A stretch of 64,000 nucleotides of DNA, from the NCBI GenBank assembly GCA_026647215.1, contig JAPKHC010000018.1:1-64000 (forward strand). Reading direction: 5' to 3'. Positions 52,258-60,782 of the stretch are shown in pieces. The first letter of the stretch is position 1. Each line of letters starts with the position of its first letter. The translations under genes were made by a program, and so were the position numbers. The DNA comes from F1-120-MAGs118 sp013360535 (GTDB lineage Bacteria > Planctomycetota > UBA1135 > GCA-002686595). A model generated the notes under the pieces. That model was given only the letters and a program-made list of their open reading frames with translations, made no database searches and had not been told where the DNA came from.

Positions 52258-53625
52258 GTGGCCACGAAACACAGGCTCGCGCTCGCGCTCGGCGTCCTCG
52301 CGACTCTCGCGCTCGTCGCGTGGGTCCTGCTGAGCCGCTCGCCGGCGCCGGACGGCGGTTCCGCGACGCCGGACAGCGGCGCGGCGCCCGTCGAGCCTCC
52401 GGTCGCGATCGATGCGTCGCTCTCGGGTCCCGGAGGGCCGACCAAGGTCGAGCCGCCGTCGTCGACGCGCCTCGATCCCGAGGTCGCGCTGCTCGGGCCC
52501 TGGGCACGCGTGTTCGTCGAGGGCGACGTGCGCGGCGCCGAGGGCGAGCTCGACCACGCGCTCGTGATCGTGCGGCCGGGCCCGCTCAAGGACTCCAACC
52601 GCGGCGCGGCGGCAGCGCTCGCCGCCTGGACGCGGCCCAAGGCCGACGGCCACTTCCGCGTCGAGCTCAGCCACGTCTTTCCGCGCGATGCGACGCTCCA
52701 CATCACCGAGCTCGACCTGCAGCTCGCCATCGACGGCCGCATGCCGCAGACGCTCGCGGTTCCCGTGACGTTCACGCGCGCCGATCTCGCCAAGGACGGC
52801 GAGCTGATCCTGCGCGCCGATTTCGAGACCACTCCGCTCTGCACCGTGACCGGCCGGGTGCGCGCGCCCCGCGAACTTGAATTGCCCGTGCAGGTCGTCG
52901 CCTTCTCGCTGCGCAACGGCCAGCCGCTCGAGAATGTCGCGCTGGCCCAGGCCGAAGGCCCCGAGGGCGAGTTCCACCTGCGCCTTCCCTGCGGTCAGCC
53001 GCACGTGCTGCTGCTCTACGCCGAGGGACTCCGTCCCCTGACCCTTGACCTGCCTTCCCGCGCCATCGACCTCGGCCAACTCGAGCTCGACTTCGGCGCC
53101 CACATCCGCGGCACCTGGAACTCGAGCGATCCCGACCGCCAGGCGACGCTCACCGCGGACCTGCAGCGCACGCCGCGCGGCAAGCCCATCGTCGTCGGGG
53201 CCCTCGAGTTCGCGTGGATCGACGGCCGCTTCGAGTGGGTGCGCGCCAGCTCCCGCCCGCTCGCTGGCGGAGCCTTCGAGTTCTCCGGCCTCATTCCCGG
53301 CGCGAGCTACCGGCTGGAATCGGGCTACGAGGGCAACTGGCGCCTGGAAGCGGACGTGCGCGCGCCCGTCGAGGGGCTCGCGCTGGAACCGGACTTCCCG
53401 CTCTTGCTCGTGCGCACCGAGATCATCGCGCCGCGCGACGTCACCGTCGTCGTGCGCTCTCCCGACGGCCGCGAGCGGCTCACTTCGGCCCGGATCGGCT
53501 TCGGCTCCGTCTGGCACTTGCGCGCGCCGCTCCAGTCGACCGTCACGATCCTCTCGGACGATGGCCGCACGCTCGGGGAGACCACGATCTCCTCCGCGGA
53601 AGCGACGCTCGTCGTCGATCTGTGA
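52258..53625 (+). CDS. Membrane-anchored protein with carboxypeptidase-regulatory-like beta domains (paralogue 2)
   Basis: 455 residues from the GTG at 52,258, chosen because it puts a positively charged start (M-A-T-K-H-R) before the helix L-A-L-A-L-G-V-L-A-T-L-A-L-V-A-W-V-L-L; GTGs at 52,216 and 52,225 are alternatives. An Ala/Pro-rich linker follows. The beta-rich region includes F-E-F-S-G-L-I-P-G-A-S-Y-R-L near residue 345, the same motif as in the preceding gene, so the two look like a tandem duplication. The open frame extends far upstream but only as a shadow. Function unknown. Confidence 0.75.
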   Translation: MATKHRLALALGVLATLALVAWVLLSRSPAPDGGSATPDSGAAPVEPPVAIDASLSGPGGPTKVEPPSSTRLDPEVALLGPWARVFVEGDVRGAEGELDHALVIVRPGPLKDSNRGAAAALAAWTRPKADGHFRVELSHVFPRDATLHITELDLQLAIDGRMPQTLAVPVTFTRADLAKDGELILRADFETTPLCTVTGRVRAPRELELPVQVVAFSLRNGQPLENVALAQAEGPEGEFHLRLPCGQPHVLLLYAEGLRPLTLDLPSRAIDLGQLELDFGAHIRGTWNSSDPDRQATLTADLQRTPRGKPIVVGALEFAWIDGRFEWVRASSRPLAGGAFEFSGLIPGASYRLESGYEGNWRLEADVRAPVEGLALEPDFPLLLVRTEIIAPRDVTVVVRSPDGRERLTSARIGFGSVWHLRAPLQSTVTILSDDGRTLGETTISSAEATLVVDL

Positions 53626-53650
53626 GCGTCGTTCGCCTCGTTCGCTCCGC

Positions 53651-54529
53651 TCACTTCTTGCGCAACTCGAGCCACATCGCGAGCGGGCCGATGATCGCGA
53701 GCGCGTAGATCGCGGGAGCGGTCGCGAACGGCGCGGCCCAGCCTTGGCCGTAGTCGTTCGCGAGGCGCAGCATGCATTCGAGGATGGCGATGAGCACGAC
53801 CACCGTGATGCGGCCCTTGCGCGTGCTGACCGTCGTGCGCGGGTCGGTCAGCATGAAGAACATCAGCATCTGGTACATCGGGCCCGTGACCGGCGTGATC
53901 TCGGTCAGCCAGTCGTGGCCGGTGATCGCGGCGCGCAGGAAACCGAGCGAGACGAAGCTCACGAGGTACGTGAACGTGATGTGCAGGAGCTTCGCGCGGT
54001 GCACGACGAGCAGGCCGACGGCCCAGATCAGGCCGACGGTCCACGGCTCGTTGCCCCACTCGTGGCTCAGGATCGCGATCGAGCCGGGCGCGGCGAGCAG
54101 CAGGAAGCTGATCGCGAAGTTGGTCGGGTTCCACAGGTGCCGGCCGCGGTAGGTGAGCACGTACTTCGACGTGATCGAGATCGCGACGGCGAGCACGTAG
54201 GCCCACAGGCCGCCCTGGGGCTTGAGCAGGATCACGATCGAGTTGCCGGCGATGTAGGCCGAGAGCACGCTCGGCCACGTGCCGCGCAGCGAACGCGAGA
54301 GCAGCGCCTCGGCGATCATGGCGGTGCCGAGGCACGCGTAGAGCACGAGGTAGTCGTCGATCAGCGCGACGCCGGTCAGCGGGTACGACTTGATGATCTG
54401 GTAGCGCCACTGGCCCATCACGAGGAAGAACGTGACGAGCGCGCTGACCATGTGCTGCGGCTTGAGGCTCGCGAAGAAGCCGGGCTTGGCGGCCGGCGGC
54501 TGTCCGATGGAGGCGGTGGCGCTGGTCAC
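53651..54529 (-). CDS. RnfD/NqrB-like integral membrane protein
   Basis: 292 residues from a GTG that overlaps the stop of the CRTAC1 gene (GTGA). About eight membrane helices. The R-H-L-W-N-P-T-N-F-A-I-S-F segment matches the conserved FNPAN region of RnfD/NqrB. I see no clear flavinylation motif of the S-G-A-T-T type, so covalent FMN is doubtful. No other Rnf or Nqr subunit is nearby. Pairing with a CRTAC1 protein recurs in Planctomycetota and Acidobacteriota, but its job is unknown. Confidence 0.82.
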   Translation of the reverse strand: MTSATASIGQPPAAKPGFFASLKPQHMVSALVTFFLVMGQWRYQIIKSYPLTGVALIDDYLVLYACLGTAMIAEALLSRSLRGTWPSVLSAYIAGNSIVILLKPQGGLWAYVLAVAISITSKYVLTYRGRHLWNPTNFAISFLLLAAPGSIAILSHEWGNEPWTVGLIWAVGLLVVHRAKLLHITFTYLVSFVSLGFLRAAITGHDWLTEITPVTGPMYQMLMFFMLTDPRTTVSTRKGRITVVVLIAILECMLRLANDYGQGWAAPFATAPAIYALAIIGPLAMWLELRKK

Positions 54530-56328
54530 GGCTGGGGTTCCTCGATCACGTGCAGCTGGCGGGTCGCGAGATTCCTGAGCACCTGCACGTGTCCCGAAGG
54601 CCAGCGTACGACGGCCGAGCGCACCTGCGCGCCGGCGCCCAGGCCAAAATGCAGGCGCCGGTCGTTCTGGGCGCAAAAGCCGCTTCCGGCCTGCACGCAC
54701 TGCACCTGCTTGTGCGCGCGCTCTCCGGCGCCGTCGGTGCGCAGCCACTCGAGCTCGACCTCCGCGCCGATCGCCGCCGTGTTCTGACCGCGCGCGCGCA
54801 GCTTGAGCTGCACCCACTCGCGTGCGGGATCGACCTCGTTCGAATACACGAGCAGCGGCCCCTTCTGGTTGGCGACGATCGCGTCCAGCGCTCCGCGGTT
54901 GGAGAGGTCGGCGAAAGCGACCGCGCGGCCGTCGTACAGGTCGTCGACCCCGACCGCCGCAGCGACGTCGCGGAACTTGCCTTGGCCTTCATTGAGCAGC
55001 ACGCGGCTCGGCTCGTAACCCGACAGGCTGCGGTCGCCCATCGGCTCCCACTTGGTCGCGTCCTCGAAGATCTCGCCCGCACCGCCGGCGACCTTGCTCA
55101 TGCCGTACCAGTAGTCGTGCTCCTTCGAGGCCGACACGAAGCCGTTGACCACGTACAGGTCGAGCCGCCCGTCGTTGTCGAGGTCGCCGAACTGCGCACC
55201 CCAGGCCCAGCCGCAGTCGACGATCGCGCGCGCGGCGGAGCTCGAGGCGTCGGCGATGTTGTAGAGCTTGCCGCGATCGGCGAGGCGGTTGCGGCGCAGG
55301 TTGTTGCCCTGGAACAGGTAACGCTCCTTCGAGATGTTCGTCACGTAGACGCCGTAGCGCCCCTCGTTCTCGAAGTCGCCGAGCGTCACGCTCATGCCGC
55401 TCTTCGACGACTCCTCGAGGCCGATGCCGCCGAGCAGCTCGAAGCGCTCGCCGTTGCGGTTCTTGAAGAGCTCTTCCGGCCCGTAGTCGTTGGCGACGTA
55501 CAGGTCGATCCAGCCGTCGCCATCCATGTCCGCGGCCGCGACCGCGAGTGACCAGCGCGTCGAGTCGCAGCCCATCGCCGCCGTCACGTCCTCGAACGTG
55601 CCGTCGCCGCGATTGCGGAACAGCACGTTGTGCCCGCCGTTGGTCGCGAACTCGAAGCTCGACTGCATGATGCGCGTCGAGGCGAGGTTCCACATGTCGA
55701 TGTCGTCGCGGAAATAGCCCGCGACGTACAGGTCGACGTCGCCGTCGCGGTCGTAGTCGAGCCAGCAGGCGCTGTTCGCGTTCATCCAGCGCCGCAGGCC
55801 GGAGCGCTCGCTCACGTCCTCGAAGCGGTCGCCGCGGTTGAGGAGCAGCTTCTGGAAACCCCAGCGGTACACGAACACGTCCTCGCGGCCGTCGCCATCG
55901 ACGTCGGCCCAGACCGAGCCCATCGACACGCCATCGCCCTCGCGGTTGAGGTCCGCGAGGCCGAGCTCGCCCGCTACGTCGCTGAAGCGGCCCTGCATGT
56001 TGCGGTAGAGCGCGTTCGGGCTGCCGAAGCGGCTCGAGGTCGCGTACAGGTCGGTCCAGCCGTCGCCGTCGAAGTCGACCAGCGCCACCGCGGCGCCCAT
56101 GCCCGACACGTGCGCGGCGATGTTGTCGATGCGCGGATCGAGTGTCGTCTCGCGGTGCGTGAAGTGGATGCCGAGCTCGCGCGAGCGCTCCGTCAGCTTG
56201 AGGCCGAGGCTCGCGCCGGGCTGCACGGCCACGGCCTTGCGCGAGGCGCGGTCGAACCACACGACGGCGCCGAGCTGGCCGAGGAACAGGAGGGCGACGA
56301 GGCTGCGCGCGATGGGGGAGGGCGCCAT
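54526..56328 (-). CDS. CRTAC1-family protein: FG-GAP repeats plus ASPIC/UnbV domain
   Basis: 600 residues with an N-terminal signal or anchor (L-V-A-L-L-F-L-G-Q-L-G-A-V-V-W-F). At least five FG-GAP-type calcium loops are visible: D-F-D-G-D-G-W-T-D, D-V-D-G-D-G-R-E-D, D-Y-D-R-D-G-D-V-D, D-M-D-G-D-G-W-I-D and D-L-D-N-D-G-R-L-D, forming a beta-propeller. The C-terminal ASPIC/UnbV part (about 500-585) has Q-A-G-S-G-F-C-A-Q-N and V-R-W-P-S-G-H. It is exported and likely binds Ca. Its stop overlaps the start of the RnfD-like gene, so the two are co-translated. Confidence 0.92.
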   Translation of the reverse strand: MAPSPIARSLVALLFLGQLGAVVWFDRASRKAVAVQPGASLGLKLTERSRELGIHFTHRETTLDPRIDNIAAHVSGMGAAVALVDFDGDGWTDLYATSSRFGSPNALYRNMQGRFSDVAGELGLADLNREGDGVSMGSVWADVDGDGREDVFVYRWGFQKLLLNRGDRFEDVSERSGLRRWMNANSACWLDYDRDGDVDLYVAGYFRDDIDMWNLASTRIMQSSFEFATNGGHNVLFRNRGDGTFEDVTAAMGCDSTRWSLAVAAADMDGDGWIDLYVANDYGPEELFKNRNGERFELLGGIGLEESSKSGMSVTLGDFENEGRYGVYVTNISKERYLFQGNNLRRNRLADRGKLYNIADASSSAARAIVDCGWAWGAQFGDLDNDGRLDLYVVNGFVSASKEHDYWYGMSKVAGGAGEIFEDATKWEPMGDRSLSGYEPSRVLLNEGQGKFRDVAAAVGVDDLYDGRAVAFADLSNRGALDAIVANQKGPLLVYSNEVDPAREWVQLKLRARGQNTAAIGAEVELEWLRTDGAGERAHKQVQCVQAGSGFCAQNDRRLHFGLGAGAQVRSAVVRWPSGHVQVLRNLATRQLHVIEEPQP

Positions 56329-56388
56329 CCCTCCATCCTAGTCGTGCGCCCGCGGGCCGCGCGATGCTGCCGTCGCGCCCCGGAACGG

Positions 56389-56426
56389 CGCAGGGCCCCG
56401 AACGCGTGTCGCGCCGGAGCCCTGCG
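56389..56426 (-). terminator. Possible terminator after the 1361-residue gene
   Basis: CGCAGGGC (56,389-56,396) pairs with GCCCTGCG (56,419-56,426) with a 22-nt loop, just after the stop at 56,448 on the minus strand. No U-tract. The gap to the next gene is 119 bases. Confidence 0.35.
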
Positions 56427-56447
56427 GTTCGCGTCGGCCCGTCGAAA

Positions 56448-59400
56448 TCAGGCCTGCGGCGCCCACTTGCGGGCGGCGGCGACGAGATCGGGGCGTTGCG
56501 CCTCGCTGCCATCGCCGAAGTACGCGCGCTCGATGGCCGCGATCTCGGCCTGCAGCTCGCGCTGGCGCTCGGGCGAGAGCCTCGTGTCGGCCTCGATCTC
56601 GCGCAGGAACGCGAGCAGGCTGAACGGCGTCAGCGGGTCGGGGATGCGCGAGCGCGCCGAGACCGTCTCGACGTCGGACTTGCGGCCGCGCAGCGCGACG
56701 AAAGCCGCCGCACCGATCGCGAGCGCCCCGCCGACCACCCACGGCCACGTCGAGCGCTTCTCGCCGTAGTCGTACTGGAGCTCGACCTTCGGGCCCACGG
56801 CCGCGAGGTCGGCGTCGACGTAGCGGAAGTGCTCGGTCGAAGCGACCTCGACCTTCGGCGCGGCGAACGTGAACTCCTCGGGCAGCTGCTCGAGCCCTTC
56901 GCGGCCGGTGAACGTGATCGTCCACAGGCGCTCGGAGAGCACTCCCTCGCCGTCCTCGTCGAACTTCGTGATCGCGACCTCGCGCTCCTCGCGCGACGCC
57001 TCGACGAAGCCCTCCGGCGCCAGCGTGGCGAGCTCGTCGAAGGTCGGCACGAGGCCTTCCGCCGTCGCCTTGACCTCGAGCACGAGCTTGCCGGTCTTGG
57101 CCTGGCGCTCGTCGAGCGTCTGCACCAGCGCGAGCCGCTCGTAGGGCCGCACCGGGCCCTTGTCGGCCTTCGAGTCGATCAAGAGCTCCGTCGACTCGAT
57201 CGGCAGCACGCAGTAGCCCGACGTGTCGAGGAAGTCGAGGTCGAGCTTGAGCGGCGGGATGCGGTCGACTTCCGGCCCGCGCGGCTTGAGCAGGATGTAG
57301 GCGTAGGGCGTGACGCGCCAGCCGTCCTGCGCATCGGGCTTCGAGCGCACGTCCGGCTCGTTGAACGTCACCGACAGCACGTCGAAGCGCTCGCGCAGCG
57401 TCTCGCGCACGGCCTCGTCGAACTTGTCGCGGTAGTCCTCGAGCGGGCGCCCGTAGTTGTAGGCGTAGTTCTGGCTGTTCTGGTTCTGCAGGTACTTCGA
57501 GAAGCCGCCCGACTCGCGCTCGATCTCGGCGGTGTGCCGCAGGTCGACGCGCAGGCCGAAGGGCGCCGAATGGCCGACGTCGCTCGGCCCCTCGATCGAG
57601 GTGCGCAGCTGGATCTCGGTGACGAGGTCGCCGTAGTACGCGCTGAGCGCCTGCAGGTCGCGCGTGATCTTGGTCTCGCCCGTGATCGCGAGGCCCTGCC
57701 GCACGTAACGCGACTTCACGGCCGGGTTGCAGCTTCCTATGCGCGTGGTGAGCGCGTTGCCGAACATCTCGACGTGCCGCGCGGTGCGACCGCCGGGCAG
57801 CGCCTCGAGCGCGGCCTTGATGCGCGGGATCTCGCCCGCCGCGAGCTGCGTGCGTGCGTCGATCTTGTTGAGGTCGCTCGCGCCGAGCGCCGCGTAGAAC
57901 CACGACTCGAACACCGCGCTCGACTCCTTGCCGCCCTCGAGGCTGGGCAGCGCGTCCGCGTAGAGCTGCGCCGCCTTGGCGAAGGTCTCGAAGGACTTGC
58001 TGCGCCGGCCCGAGTAGGACGAGTCCTTCTTGAGCTCGTAGCGGAACTGGTTCTCGTCGTGCTCGATCGCCGCCTGCACGAGCGCGAGCTCCCAGCTCGT
58101 CGGGTGCTTCTCCAGCGCGCGGTCGAGCGTCTGGTGCGCGAGCGCGTAGCCGCGCAGGACCTCGGCCTCGATGTCGGCCTTCTTGCGCTTGGTCTTCTTG
58201 TCGTCCTGCAGCGCCGGGTCGCGCCAGATCGTCACGAGGTTCGTGCGCATCGTGCCGACGAGCTCCGCCAGCGTCGCCGGCTTGAGCGAGTCGACCGAGC
58301 CGAACACGCTCTCCAGCGTCTCGAGCCGGTAGATCTCGGCCTGGCTGTGCGCCGCGCGGAAGGCGCCCGCCACGAGCTTCTGGTCGAGCTCGACGTCGAG
58401 CGCGCGCAGCCGCGCGATCCACTTGCCCAGCTCCGCCAGCGCACGCTCCTGCTTCGAGCGCGTCAGCGGGATCGAGTTCGAGCGCTGGTCGAAGCCGTAC
58501 ATGTAGATGTACGGGTTCGAGCGGCCCTGGTTCGCATTGGGGTTGTTCTTCTGCGCCCACACGCGCAGGAATTCGTCGACGAGGCTCTTCGCCGGCACCT
58601 TGTCCGTCGCCGCGAGCGCCTCGATGTAGGGGAACGCGTCCTCGGGCTCGCCGACCTTCAGGTACAGCTGCGCGTAGCACATGCGCAGGCGCGGCTGCAG
58701 CGTCGACTCGACGAACGAGATCCACTCGTCGGTCGGGCGCGACTCGAGCACGCGACCGGTCTTGATCGGCTCCGCGCGCATGCCGCGCTGGTTCCAGCCG
58801 CCTTCCTCGTCGTAGTCGTAGTAGTAGAAGTTGCCGTACACGTCGCGCTGCATGCGCGGGCCGAGCGACGTCGAGTTGTCGGTCGCGTAGGTCCACAGCG
58901 CCTCGCGCAGCCAGTTGCCCGCGAGCAGCGAGAGCTGCGGCTGCCAGCCCTTGGCGAGCTCGGGCGCCGCCCGCAGGAGCGCCTTGGTCGCCGTCGATTG
59001 CAGCTCGAGCAGCTTCTCGCGCCGGTCGAGGTCCATCGGTGTCGTCGACAGCGCGCTCGAGGCCGCGCTGCCGATCGCCGCGAGGATCTCCATGCCGCGC
59101 TCGGGCCGCGCCGTGAAGCTCTCGTCGAGCCACGCGCCGCCGAGCTCGGCCCGGATCTTCGGCGCGATCTCGACCGCGCGCGTGATGGCCTCGTTCTTCA
59201 CGGCCGCCGGCAGGTCGTCGACGGCGAGCACCGCCTGCGTCGCCTGCCACGCGCTCTCGAGCCACGTCGTGCGCGGGTCCTTGACGTGCTTGGCGAGGCA
59301 GAAGCGCGCGATCAGGTTGAGCCCCTCGCGGTCGTTCTCCTTCTCCGCGGCCTCCGCCGTCGGCAGGAACGCCTCGATGTGCTCGGACTGGCCGGCGCCG

Positions 59401-60533
59401 ACGAGGATGCGCGCGATGCGGCGGCGGTCGACACCAAACTCCGCGTCGTCGATGCGCGCCTGCACGTGCGCGAGGAAGCTCGAGAGCTGGTGGCCCTGGT
59501 CGAGCGCCTGCTTCAGGATCACGCCGAGGTGCTGCAGGTTCGTGTCCGAGGGGGCCTGCGGCGCCGCCGAAGCGAGCCCGAGCACGTCCGCCGGCGAGAA
59601 CTGGTTCTTCTCGAGGTGCTGCTGGCCCTGCTGCGGCACCTGCGGGCGCTGGCGCGGCCCTTCCTGCAGCGAGCGCAGGAGCGTGTCGTAGGCGGCCTTC
59701 TGCTCGTCCTTCGCCCAGCTTGCCATCGCGCTCTTCACCGCGGCCCAGTCGCCGAGCGTGACGTCGCGCTGGAACTTCTTGAGCTCCGCGTCGATCGCCT
59801 TGGCTTCCTCGGCCTTCTTCTTCGCCTCTTCCGCGGCCTTCGCCGCCGCTTCGGCCGCCGCGGCCTCGGCCGCCTTCGCTTCCTCCGGATTGGGTTCGTC
59901 CGCAGGCTGCGCCACAGCCGCGCCCGTGGCCCCCGTCGTCGCCGCCGCGGGAGCCGCAGGCGCCGAGCCAGCGACCGCCGGAGCCGAGCCCGTCGCCTGG
60001 ACCGAGCTCAGCGGTACGGCCGCCACGCTGCCGGACACCACCGTGGTCGAGCCCGTCGCCGGCACGAGCGTCGCGCTGCTCGAGGTCGGCGTCGTCACGA
60101 CCACCTGCGTCGGCTGGCCCTGCACGCTGACGATGCGCAACGACGTGGCACCGGTGGTGCGCAAGGCCGAGGCGACGGACGCGAACGAGTCCTCGGCGGA
60201 GAACGTGGCGCCGGTCTTGACCTCGCCGGAGCTCGCCTCGCCCGCGCCGCCAGACTTCGCTTCCTCCTCGCGCTTCGACCACGCGGCGAGGATCGCCGAC
60301 GGCCGGCGGTCGAACGTCATCGCCATCAGGCGCTGCGTTCGCGGACCCGGCTTGGCGGGAGCTTCGCCCTCGGCCCCCGGCTGCGCGCCCTCGTCCATGC
60401 CATCCTGCATGACGACGCCGTCCGAGTAACCGATCTCACCGAAGTCGAACTCCTGCGCCTGCGCCGTCGAAGCGCACAGGAGCGCTGCCGCGAGGGCCAG
60501 CGCCGCATTGCGGACCTGCATATCGATCTCCAT
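56448..60533 (-). CDS. Large exported membrane protein at the end of the Bat-like operon
   Basis: 1361 residues with a Sec signal (A-L-A-L-A-A-A-L-L-C-A-S-T-A-Q-A, cleavage near 26). A low-complexity Ala/Gly/Ser/Thr stretch (about 155-215) leads to an Ala/Glu/Lys coil (215-255), then a long helical, TPR-like body and a beta-rich region from about 930. One C-terminal membrane helix (about 1258-1278, W-P-W-V-V-G-G-A-L-A-I-G-A-A-A-F) leaves a tail of about 80 residues inside the cell. I do not recognise the family. It follows the VWA genes on the same strand and may be a periplasmic partner of that complex. An ATG at 60,521 is an alternative start. Confidence 0.75.
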   Translation of the reverse strand: MEIDMQVRNAALALAAALLCASTAQAQEFDFGEIGYSDGVVMQDGMDEGAQPGAEGEAPAKPGPRTQRLMAMTFDRRPSAILAAWSKREEEAKSGGAGEASSGEVKTGATFSAEDSFASVASALRTTGATSLRIVSVQGQPTQVVVTTPTSSSATLVPATGSTTVVSGSVAAVPLSSVQATGSAPAVAGSAPAAPAAATTGATGAAVAQPADEPNPEEAKAAEAAAAEAAAKAAEEAKKKAEEAKAIDAELKKFQRDVTLGDWAAVKSAMASWAKDEQKAAYDTLLRSLQEGPRQRPQVPQQGQQHLEKNQFSPADVLGLASAAPQAPSDTNLQHLGVILKQALDQGHQLSSFLAHVQARIDDAEFGVDRRRIARILVGAGQSEHIEAFLPTAEAAEKENDREGLNLIARFCLAKHVKDPRTTWLESAWQATQAVLAVDDLPAAVKNEAITRAVEIAPKIRAELGGAWLDESFTARPERGMEILAAIGSAASSALSTTPMDLDRREKLLELQSTATKALLRAAPELAKGWQPQLSLLAGNWLREALWTYATDNSTSLGPRMQRDVYGNFYYYDYDEEGGWNQRGMRAEPIKTGRVLESRPTDEWISFVESTLQPRLRMCYAQLYLKVGEPEDAFPYIEALAATDKVPAKSLVDEFLRVWAQKNNPNANQGRSNPYIYMYGFDQRSNSIPLTRSKQERALAELGKWIARLRALDVELDQKLVAGAFRAAHSQAEIYRLETLESVFGSVDSLKPATLAELVGTMRTNLVTIWRDPALQDDKKTKRKKADIEAEVLRGYALAHQTLDRALEKHPTSWELALVQAAIEHDENQFRYELKKDSSYSGRRSKSFETFAKAAQLYADALPSLEGGKESSAVFESWFYAALGASDLNKIDARTQLAAGEIPRIKAALEALPGGRTARHVEMFGNALTTRIGSCNPAVKSRYVRQGLAITGETKITRDLQALSAYYGDLVTEIQLRTSIEGPSDVGHSAPFGLRVDLRHTAEIERESGGFSKYLQNQNSQNYAYNYGRPLEDYRDKFDEAVRETLRERFDVLSVTFNEPDVRSKPDAQDGWRVTPYAYILLKPRGPEVDRIPPLKLDLDFLDTSGYCVLPIESTELLIDSKADKGPVRPYERLALVQTLDERQAKTGKLVLEVKATAEGLVPTFDELATLAPEGFVEASREEREVAITKFDEDGEGVLSERLWTITFTGREGLEQLPEEFTFAAPKVEVASTEHFRYVDADLAAVGPKVELQYDYGEKRSTWPWVVGGALAIGAAAFVALRGRKSDVETVSARSRIPDPLTPFSLLAFLREIEADTRLSPERQRELQAEIAAIERAYFGDGSEAQRPDLVAAARKWAPQA

Positions 60534-60614
60534 CCTTCGCGCGCTCCTGCCGTGGAGCTGCGCGCCTTGCGTTCCGAGCGAGTTCAGCGGGCGCGGGACG
60601 CCCGCGAAGACGGT

Positions 60615-60649
60615 CGCGGCCCGCGCGCGAGGAGCGCCCGCGGGCCGCG
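60615..60649 (-). terminator. Hairpin between the 211-residue gene and the 1361-residue gene
   Basis: Perfect 11-bp inverted repeat (60,615-60,625 with 60,639-60,649, very G+C-rich) and a 13-nt loop. It begins 13 bases after the TAG at 60,663-60,665 that ends the coding-like extension, but 133 bases after the TGA that ends the annotated gene. No U-tract. Confidence 0.5.
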
Positions 60650-60662
60650 TGGGGAAATCAAC

Positions 60663-60782
60663 CTAGGAACCGCCACCATCCGGCGGCGGGCCGGAGCTCG
60701 CGCCGCGAGCGTCCTGCGGCTGCTTGCCACCCTTGCTCTTGCTGCCCTTGGAGCCGCGACCGCGGCCCGATCCACAGCCTTC
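60663..60782 (-). other. In-frame coding-like extension after a TGA
   Basis: Directly after the TGA of the 211-residue gene, the same frame continues for 39 codons to a TAG. Its product would be hydrophilic and Gly/Ser/Lys/Pro-rich (E-G-C-G-S-G-R-G-R-G-S-K then Q-P-Q-D...P-P-P-D-G-G-G-S), like a natural C-terminal tail. G or C fills most third positions. A terminator-like hairpin lies just after the TAG. Stop readthrough, selenocysteine, a recent nonsense mutation or a base-call error would all fit. Confidence 0.45.

Noticed and set aside
45799..53625. 2608-codon plus-strand open frame
   Set aside because: It runs in the wrong phase across the epimerase, small membrane protein and GMC genes and antisense across the subtilase. 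Only its last 455 codons (from 52,258) look like protein.
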